The notes below the pieces were generated by a model. That model had not been told where the DNA came from. It did not search any database and was given only the letters and a program-made list of their open reading frames with translations. The position numbers and the translations under genes are program-made. 55,432 bases of DNA from an uncultured Clostridia bacterium (GTDB lineage Bacteria; Bacillota; Clostridia; Oscillospirales; CAG-272), in the NCBI GenBank assembly GCA_947631245.1, contig CANRKP010000008.1, forward strand, positions 1 to 55,432. The letters run 5' to 3'. Below are positions 42,302 through 50,677 of the stretch, one piece after another (position 1 is the first letter of the stretch; each line of letters begins with the position of its first letter).

Positions 42302-42841
42302 TCAAAGCGCGTATTCCATGTAGGTCTCCCCGTCAAGCGTGTGCCAGGAAAATTCCTTCTCCGTCAGCATCATGTACCCGCGCGGCGAGTCTCCCTTCGG
42401 TATCGAGACCGAGCCCGGATTCATATATATGAAATCGCCGTGGTCGACGCATTTCGGTATGTGGGTGTGTCCGGTCAAAAGGATGTCGCCGTTTTTGTGA
42501 GGCGGTGGCGAGTCCTCACCGGCGTGATGACCGTGCGTCGCGTATACGAGCCTGCCGCCCGCGAAGAGCATGACGGCTTCCGCCGTGATCGGAAAATCGA
42601 GCACCATTCCGTCGACCTCGGAGTCACAGTTGCCGCGGATGCAGACTATGTCGTCTTTTATCCCGTTTAACATCTCCGCGACCTTCTTCGGGTCGTAGCA
42701 GCGGCGCGGATTGCGCGGACCGTGATAAAGAATGTCACCGAGCAGAAGGAGCCTGTCGGCGTGCTCGCGCGCGTATGCGTCGAGCAGAAGCTCGCAATAC
42801 TTCACCGAGCCGTGTATATCTGACGCTATCATAATGTTCAT
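42302..42841 (-). CDS. YfcE/MJ0936-type phosphodiesterase
   Basis: The 179-residue cytoplasmic metallophosphoesterase has the ordered metal-binding motifs of the family: [35 protein letters not shown] and LTGHTHIPK. These hydrolases act on phosphodiesters with Mn2+; the natural substrate is usually unknown. The ATG at 42841 follows GGAGGGGATCGAAC. It sits upstream of fhs with about 40 bases between and is probably cotranscribed with it. Confidence 0.93.
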   Translation of the reverse strand: MNIMIASDIHGSVKYCELLLDAYAREHADRLLLLGDILYHGPRNPRRCYDPKKVAEMLNGIKDDIVCIRGNCDSEVDGMVLDFPITAEAVMLFAGGRLVYATHGHHAGEDSPPPHKNGDILLTGHTHIPKCVDHGDFIYMNPGSVSIPKGDSPRGYMMLTEKEFSWHTLDGETYMEYAL

Positions 42842-42904
42842 GTTCGATCCCCTCCGAGAGTATGATATCATAAACTGTCGATTAAGGCAATAACATTTCA
42901 AATG

Positions 42905-42932
42905 AAAAGAGCGCCCGGATGGGCGCTCTTTT
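42905..42932. terminator. Bidirectional terminator between the CotF-like and phosphodiesterase genes
   Basis: AGAGCGCCC, a four-base loop and GGGCGCTCT form a nine-base-pair stem with A residues before and T residues after, so it works for the minus-strand CotF-like gene. Confidence 0.85.
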
Positions 42933-42971
42933 CGTCATAATCGTTCATACGGGAGGCAAAGCAACGCCTTC

Positions 42972-43427
42972 TCACGCCTGCATGCCGTTCGTCTTCATAT
43001 AGTCGTATATGAGTTTGCCGTGGTTCTGCTCCTGACTTTGGATCGAGTTGAGGCAGGTGCGCGCATTCTCGTCACCGAATTCGAAGACGCATGTGTCGTA
43101 AAGGTGCGAAGCGTGCTTTTCCGCCGTAAGAAGATCCGTGCAGAGATAGCAGTCGTTCTGCTTGTCGGCGGTCTCCTCCGTCGTATACGTCGCCTTGAAC
43201 GTCGGGTTGTACTGTCCGCCGCCTCCGTTCTGCTGCGGAACGTTCCCGTTCTGCATGTCCGTTATCATCGTGAGATGCGTGCTCTCCATCTTCGCTATTT
43301 CGGAAAAGAGATTTTTGAGCTGCGCGTCCTTAGCGCATTCCGAATGGCGCGTATACTTGTCGACACAGAGCTTTTCCTGGCTCGACAGATCCTTCAACAG
43401 TTCTACTTCCTTCTGTGTTAGCTGCAT
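42972..43427 (-). CDS. CotF-like spore coat protein
   Basis: The 151-residue protein is largely helical with a ferritin-like four-helix pattern and the Coat F family layout: LTQKEVELLKDLSSQEKLCVDKY, KDAQLKNLFSEIAKMESTH, a Gln/Gly-rich loop and DLLTAEKHASHLYDTCVFEF. Family members are spore coat or coat-associated proteins. A ribosome binding site GGAGAGTTTG lies upstream. It is divergent from a small helical protein and a few hundred bases from the spoIIIA operon, consistent with a sporulation role. Confidence 0.85.
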   Translation of the reverse strand: MQLTQKEVELLKDLSSQEKLCVDKYTRHSECAKDAQLKNLFSEIAKMESTHLTMITDMQNGNVPQQNGGGGQYNPTFKATYTTEETADKQNDCYLCTDLLTAEKHASHLYDTCVFEFGDENARTCLNSIQSQEQNHGKLIYDYMKTNGMQA

Positions 43428-43559
43428 TTTTTCAAACTCTCCGTTTCTTATTGATGCCGCGGCACTTTGCCCGGCGACGCTTTTATTGTGTGCAGATTTT
43501 TACATACCTATTCGCGCGCGGCGCGAGGAATACTAAAATAAAAACGAGGTTTTTAGAGA

Positions 43560-43778
43560 ATGCAGGACATAGACAAGCACGGAATAAAGATAACGACGCG
43601 GGACAGGCTCATGCGCGCGTGGCAGGACTCGATGGAGCTCACGAGAGATTATGAGATATTCTCAAAGGAAATGGAGGATGAGCGCGCCGCCGTTATGTTC
43701 TCGAATTTCGCGCGGGACGAAGGACTTCACACGGCAAAGCTGCTCGGGATGCTGAAGGAATACGATACTCTCGCATAA
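43560..43778 (+). CDS. Small helical (ferritin-like/coat F-related) protein
   Basis: The 72-residue protein is predicted all-helical, with ELTRDYEIFSKEMEDERAAVMFSNFARDEGLHTAKLLGML, an arrangement (acid residues and His spaced along helices) like half of a ferritin-like or CotF domain. No metal site can be proved. The ribosome binding site is weak. It faces the CotF-like gene across 130 bases and precedes spoIIIAA by about 60 bases; it may be a sporulation or stress protein. Confidence 0.65.
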   Translation: MQDIDKHGIKITTRDRLMRAWQDSMELTRDYEIFSKEMEDERAAVMFSNFARDEGLHTAKLLGMLKEYDTLA

Positions 43779-43789
43779 AATACTTTCGC

Positions 43790-43820
43790 GGGCGTGTCCT
43801 GACATAAAACGGACACGCCC
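43790..43820 (+). terminator. Hairpin between the helical protein and spoIIIAA
   Basis: GGGCGTGTCC and GGACACGCCC form a perfect ten-base-pair stem around an 11-base loop. A T-run does not follow, so termination would be weak; it may separate the small gene from the spoIIIA operon. Confidence 0.55.
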
Positions 43821-43835
43821 TCATATACATATAAC

Positions 43836-44726
43836 ATGAAAACGGAAACTGAAAAATCAAAATACGATGCGCGGAGCCTTGCGCTTTCTCTTCTGCCTTC
43901 AGGCGTAAAAAGCTCGGTCGAACGTGCGATTCATTCGTCGGGACTTTCGCTTTCGTCGCTTACGGACATAAGGCTGAGGCGCGACGGCGCGTCGTTCATC
44001 ACCGTCGGCGGGGTGCACCGGAGGCTCGACACCTCGCTTTATCCCGGGGAGTTTGACGACTTTGTCTTTTCGCTCACGGGCGGCTCACTGTTCTCTCACG
44101 CCGAAACGATACGCGAAGGATATATTTCCGTCGGCGGCATCAGGTGCGGCGTCTGCGGACGCGCGGCGCTTCGTGACGGCGCGATAGGCAACGTCACCGA
44201 CATAAGCTCCGTCTCGATACGCGTCCCCGGAGACGTTCCCGGGTGCTCGTCCCGTGTGTACGAGCTTATAACGAGCGGCGGAGCGCTCTCTGGCGCGCTT
44301 CTCTACTCCCCGCCGGGGACGGGAAAAACGACGATTTTGCGCGACCTCATACGGCGGCTTTCCGCCGACGGACGGCAGCTCGCCGTCGTTGATCCGCGTC
44401 ATGAGCTCGGCTCCGCCTGCGTGGGGATGTCTGCGGACGTTCTTTCCGGCTACCCGAAAGACGCCGGCATCGTCAGCGCCGTCCGCTCGCTCAGCCCCGA
44501 GATCATAATCTGCGACGAGCTGTCGGGACAAAAGGATGCGGAGGCGGCGGTCTACTCCCGCTCGTGCGGGGTGCCGATAGTCGCCACAGCGCACGCCGGG
44601 ACGCTTTCGGAGCTCCGTATGCGCCCCGAGACGAACGCGCTTGCGGGATCGGGCGTATTTTCATATCTTGTCGGACTGAAGCGCCCTCCCGGAAAAGGCA
44701 TGTCATTTTTCATAAACGAGCCGTGA
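43836..44726 (+). CDS. spoIIIAA: Stage III sporulation protein AA
   Basis: The 296-residue ATPase resembles secretion-type AAA ATPases, with Walker A SPPGTGKTTILRDL, Walker B-like SPEIIICDELSG and a sensor motif VPIVATAHAGTL. It is thought to energise the channel that links mother cell and forespore during engulfment. It heads the complete spoIIIA operon and its stop overlaps the GTG start of spoIIIAB. Length is normal. Expression is expected under sigma-E, though no clear promoter with a usable leader was found. Confidence 0.95.
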   Translation: MKTETEKSKYDARSLALSLLPSGVKSSVERAIHSSGLSLSSLTDIRLRRDGASFITVGGVHRRLDTSLYPGEFDDFVFSLTGGSLFSHAETIREGYISVGGIRCGVCGRAALRDGAIGNVTDISSVSIRVPGDVPGCSSRVYELITSGGALSGALLYSPPGTGKTTILRDLIRRLSADGRQLAVVDPRHELGSACVGMSADVLSGYPKDAGIVSAVRSLSPEIIICDELSGQKDAEAAVYSRSCGVPIVATAHAGTLSELRMRPETNALAGSGVFSYLVGLKRPPGKGMSFFINEP

Positions 44727-45214
44727 GCATCGTATATCTTTATAAGCTCGTCGGCTCCTCGCTCATCGCCGCGTCCGCGTTTTTCATTTGGTCTGAATAC
44801 TCCAAATCCGTCAGGCGCGCGCTTTCGGCGGCGCGGGACGCTGAAAGGCTCGTGTCCTACATAGGCGAATGCATCGCGTACCGTCAGGATACTATAGGCG
44901 AGATCATACTTTCTTTTTCATCCGCATTCGAGCCCTCGCGCCGCGTTTGGGAGGCGGCGGCAAAAACGTCTCTATCCGAGGCGCTTTCAACGGAGGATGT
45001 GCCGTTTGACGGCGAGACTTTGCGCCTTCTTTCGGATTTTTCATCGTCGCTCGGGCGCGGATACCGCGAGCCGCAGACAGAGCTCTGCCGCGTCTTCTCT
45101 TTACGGCTGCGGGAGCACATACGCACCCTTGAAGCCTCGGAAAAGGACAGGCTCCGCGTCGGCGCCGCCGTATGCGTTTTCGTCTGTCTCTCGCTGATAA
45201 TACTGCTCATTTAA
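44723..45214 (+). CDS. spoIIIAB: Stage III sporulation protein AB
   Basis: The 163-residue protein begins at a GTG that overlaps the spoIIIAA stop and has a hydrophobic N-terminal helix (LYKLVGSSLIAASAFFIWS), a helical soluble domain related to type II secretion F proteins, and a C-terminal membrane helix (VCVFVCLSLIILLI). In the feeding-tube complex it anchors the AA ATPase at the membrane. Order and size match the classic operon. A longer frame from 44564 lies inside spoIIIAA and was rejected. Confidence 0.92.
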   Translation: MSIVYLYKLVGSSLIAASAFFIWSEYSKSVRRALSAARDAERLVSYIGECIAYRQDTIGEIILSFSSAFEPSRRVWEAAAKTSLSEALSTEDVPFDGETLRLLSDFSSSLGRGYREPQTELCRVFSLRLREHIRTLEASEKDRLRVGAAVCVFVCLSLIILLI

Positions 45215-45235
45215 TAAAGAAAAAGAGGTCATACA

Positions 45236-45433
45236 GTGTCGGACGTTTCGCTTTTACTTAAAGTCGCCGGAATCGGAATGATCGCCGCCGTCATATGCCA
45301 GATACTTTCAAAATCCGGCAGAGACGAGCAGGCAACGCTCGTATCTGTCGCGGGGATTATCATCGTGCTGTCGATGATCGCGGGCAGGCTCTCCGCCCTT
45401 TTCGATTCACTGCGGGCGATATTCGGGCTCTGA
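45236..45433 (+). CDS. spoIIIAC: Stage III sporulation protein AC
   Basis: This 65-residue, two-helix membrane protein (LLKVAGIGMIAAVICQIL and LVSVAGIIIVLSMIAGRL) matches the short SpoIIIAC family, thought to form part of the channel's membrane base. The GTG start follows AAAGAGGTCATACA. It lies between AB and AD as expected. Confidence 0.93.
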   Translation: MSDVSLLLKVAGIGMIAAVICQILSKSGRDEQATLVSVAGIIIVLSMIAGRLSALFDSLRAIFGL

Positions 45434-45436
45434 GGC

Positions 45437-45814
45437 ATGCTTAAATTCTGCGGGATCGCGCTGCTTTGCGCCGCCGCGGCATCCCTTCTCCAAGGCACGA
45501 AAAGCCCGCTTTATACATATCTGCCGCTCCTCGGCGGCATATGCATCACGATATACGCCTTTGGCAGGCTCGGAGAAACGCTTTCGCCGCTGCGCTCTAT
45601 GTCGGAAAATACGGAAATGTCGGGCTATGCGGGCACGCTTCTGCGCGCGCTCGGCATCGGATATGCCGCCGAGCTGACGGCGGACGTCTGCCGCGGATGC
45701 GGTGCGGAGCGGTCAGCCTCCGCTATACTTTTGCTCGGACGCGCGGAGCTCGTCCTGCTCGCCTGCCCTCTGCTCGTCCGCCTGCTCGACTCGGCGCTGT
45801 CGGTTTTGTCATGA
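45437..45814 (+). CDS. spoIIIAD: Stage III sporulation protein AD
   Basis: The 125-residue membrane protein has three or four hydrophobic segments, including FCGIALLCAAAASLL and LPLLGGICITIYAFGRLG, and family-typical GIGYAAELTADVCRGCG. It belongs to the membrane part of the sporulation channel, related to AC. It starts three bases after AC and its stop overlaps the AE start (ATGA). Confidence 0.93.
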   Translation: MLKFCGIALLCAAAASLLQGTKSPLYTYLPLLGGICITIYAFGRLGETLSPLRSMSENTEMSGYAGTLLRALGIGYAAELTADVCRGCGAERSASAILLLGRAELVLLACPLLVRLLDSALSVLS

Positions 45815-46932
45815 GAAAACGGATCATTTTTGTCTTCGCCGCACTTCTGTCGCTGTCAATGCTTGTCCTGCCTGTCGCCGCCGAGGGCGCCGATGAGGGA
45901 CGGACTATCGGCGACATTTTCCCCGACGATGCCGCAGAATTTCTTCCGGACAGGCTCGTCTCGGAGGATGACAGCGCCGACGACGTCGCCGAGCTGACAG
46001 GCGCTGACAAGGTGTTCGGCATGATAGGCGATATGATCGGCGAGGCGCTTTTGCCCGCGGCGGGATTTTTCTCCGCCGTGCTCGGGACGGTGCTCGTTTC
46101 CTCCGCCATAGGCATTCTGTCGCGCGACGTCTCGGGAGGGCGGCTGTACCCTGCCGTATCTATGATAACGTGCCTTCTGCTCTCCGTTTACGTCATTTCC
46201 GCCGAAGAAAAGCTCGCCGACGCGATAAGCACATTCGCCGTATCGCTGTCGACGTTCACCACCGCCACCGTTCCGATGATGGCGGGGCTGCTCTCCGCGT
46301 CCGCAAACACCTCGGGGGCAGCCGTCACCTCGTCCGGCCTTCTGCTCTTCTCCTCCGCTGCGGAATACATCGTGACGTATATTTTCATACCCATCTTCCG
46401 CCTCGGACTTGCGTTCGCGGTCATTTCATCGGTCTCGGGCAGCGGCTCCTCCGCCGTCGGGATATGCGGGGCGATAAAGCGGACGTTCTCGTGGCTCGCC
46501 GCGGGTGCTGCGACGATCTTCTCCACCGTGATAGGATATCAGACCGAGCTCGCGGCGGCGGCGGACACTGCGGCGGCAAGAGGCGTCAAATACGCCGTCG
46601 GCAGCGCGATACCCGTTGTGGGAGGCGCGCTCGGCGACGCGGTGAGAACGACGGCGGCAGGGCTGTCGGTGATAAAAAACGCCGCCGGAGCGCTCGGCAT
46701 AACTGCCGTCATCGCGCTGTTCGCCCCTGTGTTCATATCAACGCTTTTCATGTCCGTCTCGCTTTCCGCGGCGTCGTTCTGCTCGGAATTGCTCGGCTGC
46801 AAAAGAGAGGCGGCGCTGCTCTCCGAAATGCGCGAGATAACGGGATTCGCAGCGGCGATATGCTCTCTTATCGCCTTCGTCTTTATATTCGCGGCAGCGC
46901 TGTTCATAAAAACCGCGCCCGCGATATCGTAG
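45811..46932 (+). CDS. spoIIIAE: Stage III sporulation protein AE
   Basis: The 373-residue protein has a signal peptide (MRKRIIFVFAALLSLSMLVLPVAAE) followed by several transmembrane helices, as in SpoIIIAE, the main membrane-spanning component of the channel. The ATG at 45811 overlaps the AD stop; a longer frame reaching 45466 is a shadow of AD. Length agrees with the family. Confidence 0.93.
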   Translation: MRKRIIFVFAALLSLSMLVLPVAAEGADEGRTIGDIFPDDAAEFLPDRLVSEDDSADDVAELTGADKVFGMIGDMIGEALLPAAGFFSAVLGTVLVSSAIGILSRDVSGGRLYPAVSMITCLLLSVYVISAEEKLADAISTFAVSLSTFTTATVPMMAGLLSASANTSGAAVTSSGLLLFSSAAEYIVTYIFIPIFRLGLAFAVISSVSGSGSSAVGICGAIKRTFSWLAAGAATIFSTVIGYQTELAAAADTAAARGVKYAVGSAIPVVGGALGDAVRTTAAGLSVIKNAAGALGITAVIALFAPVFISTLFMSVSLSAASFCSELLGCKREAALLSEMREITGFAAAICSLIAFVFIFAAALFIKTAPAIS

Positions 46933-46947
46933 AAAAGTGAGGCCGTT

Positions 46948-47430
46948 ATGAGCGCATATATGACGTCAGTGCTCGCGTGCGCCGCGGTTACGGCGCTTTG
47001 CGCGATAATGTCCCCCGAGGACGGGACGACGGGGAAATACATAAAATATATATCGGGCATAGTCTCGCTCAGCGTCATTGTCTCGCCGCTGCTGTCCGCC
47101 CTTCGCTCCCCTCCTGCTCTGCCCGATATACCGGACGCCGAAACATATGCCGGGTATGAGACATACGACATATTTGCGGAGCTTTTGAAAAAAGCGGAGG
47201 GGGATGTTGCTGAGACAATAAAGCATGATGCGGCGCGCACCTTCGGCTTAAAAGAGGACGATATTTCGGTCACGGTATCCCTTTCCGGCGAGGACATGAG
47301 CGACGTGCGTATATCTTACATCGCGGTATCGCTTACGGGAGATGCCGTGTGGACGGACGCCGCCGAGCTCGAGCGGTATATAAAAGAAAATTACGACAAG
47401 GAAGCGGAGGTCGGTGTGTTTTATGAATGA
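46948..47430 (+). CDS. spoIIIAF: Stage III sporulation protein AF
   Basis: The 160-residue protein has two N-terminal membrane helices (SVLACAAVTALCAIM and YISGIVSLSVIVSPLLSAL) and a soluble C-terminal domain with ring-building-motif character (EDDISVTVSLSGEDMSDVRI). SpoIIIAF joins the mother-cell side of the channel. GTGAGGCCGTT precedes the ATG and the stop overlaps spoIIIAG. Confidence 0.92.
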   Translation: MSAYMTSVLACAAVTALCAIMSPEDGTTGKYIKYISGIVSLSVIVSPLLSALRSPPALPDIPDAETYAGYETYDIFAELLKKAEGDVAETIKHDAARTFGLKEDDISVTVSLSGEDMSDVRISYIAVSLTGDAVWTDAAELERYIKENYDKEAEVGVFYE

Positions 47431-47920
47431 GGGCGGACTTATTTCCGTTATCGCGCATTCGCCGAAAAAACGGCTCGTTATTTTGCTCGCCGCCGTCGGC
47501 GCGGCTCTCCTTTTGCTCGGCACGCTCGCCGGAGGAAAGAAGGACGCCGCTCCCGCCGGTGAGAGCGGCGGGAACGAAGAGCTTGCGGAATATGCGGCGA
47601 CGCTTGAAGGAAGGATAAAATCGCTCTGCGAGAAGGTCAACGGCGTATCCGACGTTTCGGTCCTTCTGACGCTTGACAGCGGCGTCGAGCGCGTCTATGC
47701 CGAAAACGGCGCGGGCGCGGGCAAAAGCTATGTTGTCATAAGCTCGGGAGGCGAGGAACGCGTCGTCCTCGTCAGGGAGATATGCTCCTCCGTGCGCGGG
47801 ATCGCCGTCGTGTGCCGCGGCGGCGAAAAAATCTCGGTGCAAAAGACGGTGTCTGAACTGCTCTCATGCGCGCTCGGCGTTCCGATATCGAAAATATCAG
47901 TCGCCGGAACGGGAAAATAA
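47423..47920 (+). CDS. spoIIIAG: Stage III sporulation protein AG
   Basis: The 165-residue protein has one N-terminal membrane helix (LVILLAAVGAALLLLGTLAGG) and an extracellular ring-forming domain with EGRIKSLCEKVNGVSDVSVL and RGIAVVCRGGEKI. SpoIIIAG forms a large ring between the two sporulation membranes. The ATG at 47423 overlaps the AF stop; a GTG at 47414 with GGAGG closer to it is an alternative start, adding three residues. Confidence 0.92.
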   Translation: MNEGGLISVIAHSPKKRLVILLAAVGAALLLLGTLAGGKKDAAPAGESGGNEELAEYAATLEGRIKSLCEKVNGVSDVSVLLTLDSGVERVYAENGAGAGKSYVVISSGGEERVVLVREICSSVRGIAVVCRGGEKISVQKTVSELLSCALGVPISKISVAGTGK

Positions 47921-47984
47921 GTAATACGGGAAGCCGCCCCGTCATATATATCATATTACAAGGCAAATCGGGAGGTATTACACG

Positions 47985-48623
47985 ATGAAAATAAGAGAAA
48001 AGCTCGAAGAGTTCGATTTGAAAGGCAAGGCCGCGGCGGCAAAGGAAAAAATCGTCCGTGCGGCAAAGCGCGTCGGCGCGAAGAACATGATAATCATCTG
48101 CGCGGTGCTCGTCTGCGGTGTCGCGATAGGACTGAATTTCATTCTCGGCGGAAGCGTGAAAAGCACGGGCGACAATGGGTACAAAATAGACGCCGACCGT
48201 TACGCCGCCCTGCTCGCCGGCGAAGGAAAAGAGACCGGCACGCCGGACGGCGATAAAGATGCTTCAGCTCCGACAAGGGACGAATACTTCGACACGGCGG
48301 CATACAACCGCGATCGCGCGAGAGACGAAGCGATAGAGGTCCTCTCCACCGTCGTAGAAAACGAAACGGCGCTCCAGGAGGTGCGCGATCAGGCGGGAGC
48401 CGACATCGCGGCGCTCGCAGCCACAATGTCTGCCGAGGTAAACATCGAAGAGCTTGTCAAGGCAAAGGGCTTTGCCGACTGCGTCGCCATAATTAACGGC
48501 GATAACGCGAGCATCATAGTCAAGAGCGACGGACTTCTGCCGAGCGAGATAGCGCAAATAACGGAGATAGTTTACGAGCAGGCGGGCATCCTTCCTTCCA
48601 ACATGAACATAGTCGAAAAATAG
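47985..48623 (+). CDS. spoIIIAH: Stage III sporulation protein AH
   Basis: The 212-residue protein has an N-terminal basic region, one membrane helix (NMIIICAVLVCGVAIGLNFIL) and a C-terminal domain with ring-forming homology (EELVKAKGFADCVAIINGD) ending in NIVEK. SpoIIIAH interacts across the septum with SpoIIQ from the forespore. GGGAGGTATTACACG precedes the ATG. It ends the operon before a strong terminator. Confidence 0.94.
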   Translation: MKIREKLEEFDLKGKAAAAKEKIVRAAKRVGAKNMIIICAVLVCGVAIGLNFILGGSVKSTGDNGYKIDADRYAALLAGEGKETGTPDGDKDASAPTRDEYFDTAAYNRDRARDEAIEVLSTVVENETALQEVRDQAGADIAALAATMSAEVNIEELVKAKGFADCVAIINGDNASIIVKSDGLLPSEIAQITEIVYEQAGILPSNMNIVEK

Positions 48624-48680
48624 AAAGACACTTGCATAAAACGTCTTCTGAAAACAATTATATACATCCGTATAATTTTA

Positions 48681-48721
48681 TATCCGCCGAACATATCGCT
48701 GTTCGGCGGATATCTTTTTTT
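48681..48721 (+). terminator. Terminator of the spoIIIA operon
   Basis: TATCCGCCGAACA and TGTTCGGCGGATA form a perfect 13-base-pair stem around a six-base loop, followed by TC and seven T residues. The convergent minus-strand microprotein gene ends at the T-run. Confidence 0.93.
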
Positions 48722-48872
48722 ATTTTCTCTTTTTTGTGATGAATATTATCGCCGTCGCGACGACGACGCCGAGTACAATGCCGCCGAGAATAAGAAGCGC
48801 TCGGCTGTCAAGCGGCAGCTCAAACGTCGTCGGTTCGACAATGACATCGAGCGGAAGAAGTGCGCGCAGCAT
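48720..48872 (-). CDS. 50-residue membrane microprotein
   Basis: On the minus strand a strong site AAAGGAGG lies ten bases before an ATG that opens a 50-codon frame. The product has a short amphipathic N-terminus (MLRALLPLDVIVE) and a C-terminal transmembrane helix (ALLILGGIVLGVVVATAII) with a KKRK tail, so its N-terminus should face outside. It follows another membrane protein by 28 bases. The function is unknown; it could be a subunit or regulator of that neighbour. Confidence 0.72.
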   Translation of the reverse strand: MLRALLPLDVIVEPTTFELPLDSRALLILGGIVLGVVVATAIIFITKKRK

Positions 48873-48900
48873 CGGTAAAAACCTCCTTTCTAAAAGGCGC

Positions 48901-49275
48901 TTACACGCTTACAATCGTAAGGATGACCCTGCCCATAAAGTAAGAAAAGACATTTGACAAAAGTGCGAACGCAAGCGGCTCCGTTATGCGCTCGCCGAAT
49001 TTTCTGTATATAAGCCATTCGACGATCACCGCAAATGCCTCAAACGGCAAATGTATAATGATTTTGGGCAGCCTCACTGCCTCGCCGAGCAAGCACGCCG
49101 CCATTGCAACAGGCGGATTTGTAAGTATATTCGCGCCTGCTATCAAAAGAATGTCTCGCCGACCTCTTATCCCTAAAACCGCCGCAGCAAAAAGCTCAAG
49201 CACGAGCGTCAGCAAAAGCGACAGCGAAAGATACGGCAGATCAGCCGAAGCTGTACGCAAAAGCTCGCCAAGCAT
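48901..49275 (-). CDS. Small integral membrane protein
   Basis: The 124-residue protein has about four hydrophobic helices (YLSLSLLLTLVLELFAAAVLG, LLIAGANILTNPPVAMAACL, LPFEAFAVIVEWLIY and PLAFALLSNVFSYFMG). The NILTNPP and polar EW residues inside membrane segments are notable, as in small transporters or sensors, but I cannot name a family. It starts four bases after the MFS transporter stop and is followed by a 50-residue membrane protein, so the three form an operon. Confidence 0.75.
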   Translation of the reverse strand: MLGELLRTASADLPYLSLSLLLTLVLELFAAAVLGIRGRRDILLIAGANILTNPPVAMAACLLGEAVRLPKIIIHLPFEAFAVIVEWLIYRKFGERITEPLAFALLSNVFSYFMGRVILTIVSV

Positions 49276-49278
49276 GAT

Positions 49279-50391
49279 TTACACCGGCTTTGTCCGCTTG
49301 TTTGTAAGCTCAAGCCCCGCCGCCATAAGAGCCATTGAAACAAAGGCGACGGCTGCGTTCCCGTAAACGCCGAACGGCAGCGATATTCCGTATGACACGG
49401 GAAGATATCCCGCGAACAGCGCCGCCGTCAGAAGCCCGAATGAAAATCCCTCGTGCCCCCGGCAGACGTCCGCAGTCGCCCTCAGCGTGAGCGGCATCGT
49501 CATGTTGAAAAGGAATATGCCGACCGCGGCAGGTATCATATATCCGGAAAAAATCATGACAACACCGCATAAAATGAGCGTTACCGAAGATGTCGTCCTC
49601 ATGCCGACAGCGTCCGACATTACGCCTCCCGCAGCCTTTCCGAGTGCTGACGCTGCCGCCGCGACAACGATGACAGTCACGGCGTCCGCCGTCCCTTTCC
49701 ATTCGAAATTGAAGGCGAGCCCTCCGAACGAGCGCAGGCACACGACGATAAAGAATGCCGCGCACGCAAGAATATTCCGATGCGGATAAGAAACCGTAAG
49801 CCCTTTCGGGAAAGGAGCCACTGTCTCGTATGTATCGGCGACAGGCTCGGCGATTATCAACGCCGCGGCGACCGCCAGCATGATAACTGCTGTCGCGACG
49901 GCAACGTATACGCCGCCGTATCCGTTCATGACCGCGAGCCTTCCCGCGGCAAGTCCTAACGCTCCGGTCGAAACGAAAACGCCGAGCCCGGTGCATCTTC
50001 TCCCTGCCCTCAGCGCAAACGTTCCGCCGCCGATGTGATAGCACGCGTTTCCGAAACCGAGCAGCGCCGAGAAAACGAGCGGCGCCGGCTCAGCGAGCAT
50101 CGACAGAGCGATGAAAATACACCCCGTCACGGCAAAGCCTCCGGTGCGTCCGAAGCGGTCGGCAAGCGCCCCTATCGGCATCTGAAGGACGAACGCACAG
50201 AAATTATATAGGAGGAGTGACAGAGCAAAATATTCCTTATCCTTTGTGAAAGCGAGCATCGCCGCACAGCAGCACATGTCGACAAGAAAATGCCCGACAG
50301 AATACACGGTGAGCATCAGCGGCGTCCATGATGAGCGCCGCCTCTTCGGCGTCTTTGTGATCTGCCCGCGGTTGGTTTTACGCTCCGTCAC
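49279..50391 (-). CDS. Major facilitator superfamily transporter
   Basis: The 370-residue protein has 10-12 transmembrane helices and MFS landmarks: ALADRFGRTGGFAVTG (the loop 2-3 motif) and repeated Gly-rich helices. A GTG at 50391 is the predicted start, after a GGGGG tract and TTTTGAG; an inner methionine about 25 residues on is possible. Substrate is unknown. It is divergent from the aminotransferase, with its own consensus promoter, and heads an operon with two small membrane proteins. Confidence 0.87.
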   Translation of the reverse strand: MTERKTNRGQITKTPKRRRSSWTPLMLTVYSVGHFLVDMCCCAAMLAFTKDKEYFALSLLLYNFCAFVLQMPIGALADRFGRTGGFAVTGCIFIALSMLAEPAPLVFSALLGFGNACYHIGGGTFALRAGRRCTGLGVFVSTGALGLAAGRLAVMNGYGGVYVAVATAVIMLAVAAALIIAEPVADTYETVAPFPKGLTVSYPHRNILACAAFFIVVCLRSFGGLAFNFEWKGTADAVTVIVVAAAASALGKAAGGVMSDAVGMRTTSSVTLILCGVVMIFSGYMIPAAVGIFLFNMTMPLTLRATADVCRGHEGFSFGLLTAALFAGYLPVSYGISLPFGVYGNAAVAFVSMALMAAGLELTNKRTKPV

Positions 50392-50427
50392 CTCAAAATG
50401 CCCCCTTACGAATCTTCTTCGTCTGTT

Positions 50428-50456
50428 ATTTTATCAAAGTTTGTCTCTTTTGTCAA
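50428..50456 (-). promoter_or_regulatory. Promoter of the MFS transporter operon
   Basis: On the minus strand a perfect TTGACA, 17 bases and TAAAAT. The start would lie about 30 bases before the GTG. Confidence 0.72.
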
Positions 50457-50599
50457 CGAACGCGGACGAGGACGCACCTTTCTTTCGAAATAGTCACGTT
50501 TACCGACCTATACTGTATTTTATGACGAAAAATAGCCGCCCGATGTTTCGCGTTTTCAAAAAATTTTTTGCCGCCCCACCTCTCACGACAGCTTTTTTC

Positions 50600-50628
50600 T
50601 TGATTTTCCCACAAAGAAATGTTATACT
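50600..50628 (+). promoter_or_regulatory. Promoter of the aminotransferase/trpS operon
   Basis: TTGATT, 17 bases, TATACT, about 50 bases before the aminotransferase ATG. The remaining 140 bases between the two divergent promoters show no other feature I can support. Confidence 0.65.
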
Positions 50629-50677
50629 TTATCATAATCATAAAAGACGCGAAGTCAAAACGGAGGCCCCCGAAAAA

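Noticed and set aside
43801..43829. Possible sigma-E promoter (GACATAAA, 13 bases, CATATACA) before spoIIIAA
   Set aside because: The predicted transcription start would fall on the spoIIIAA ATG and the element overlaps a hairpin, so it is not convincing by eye.
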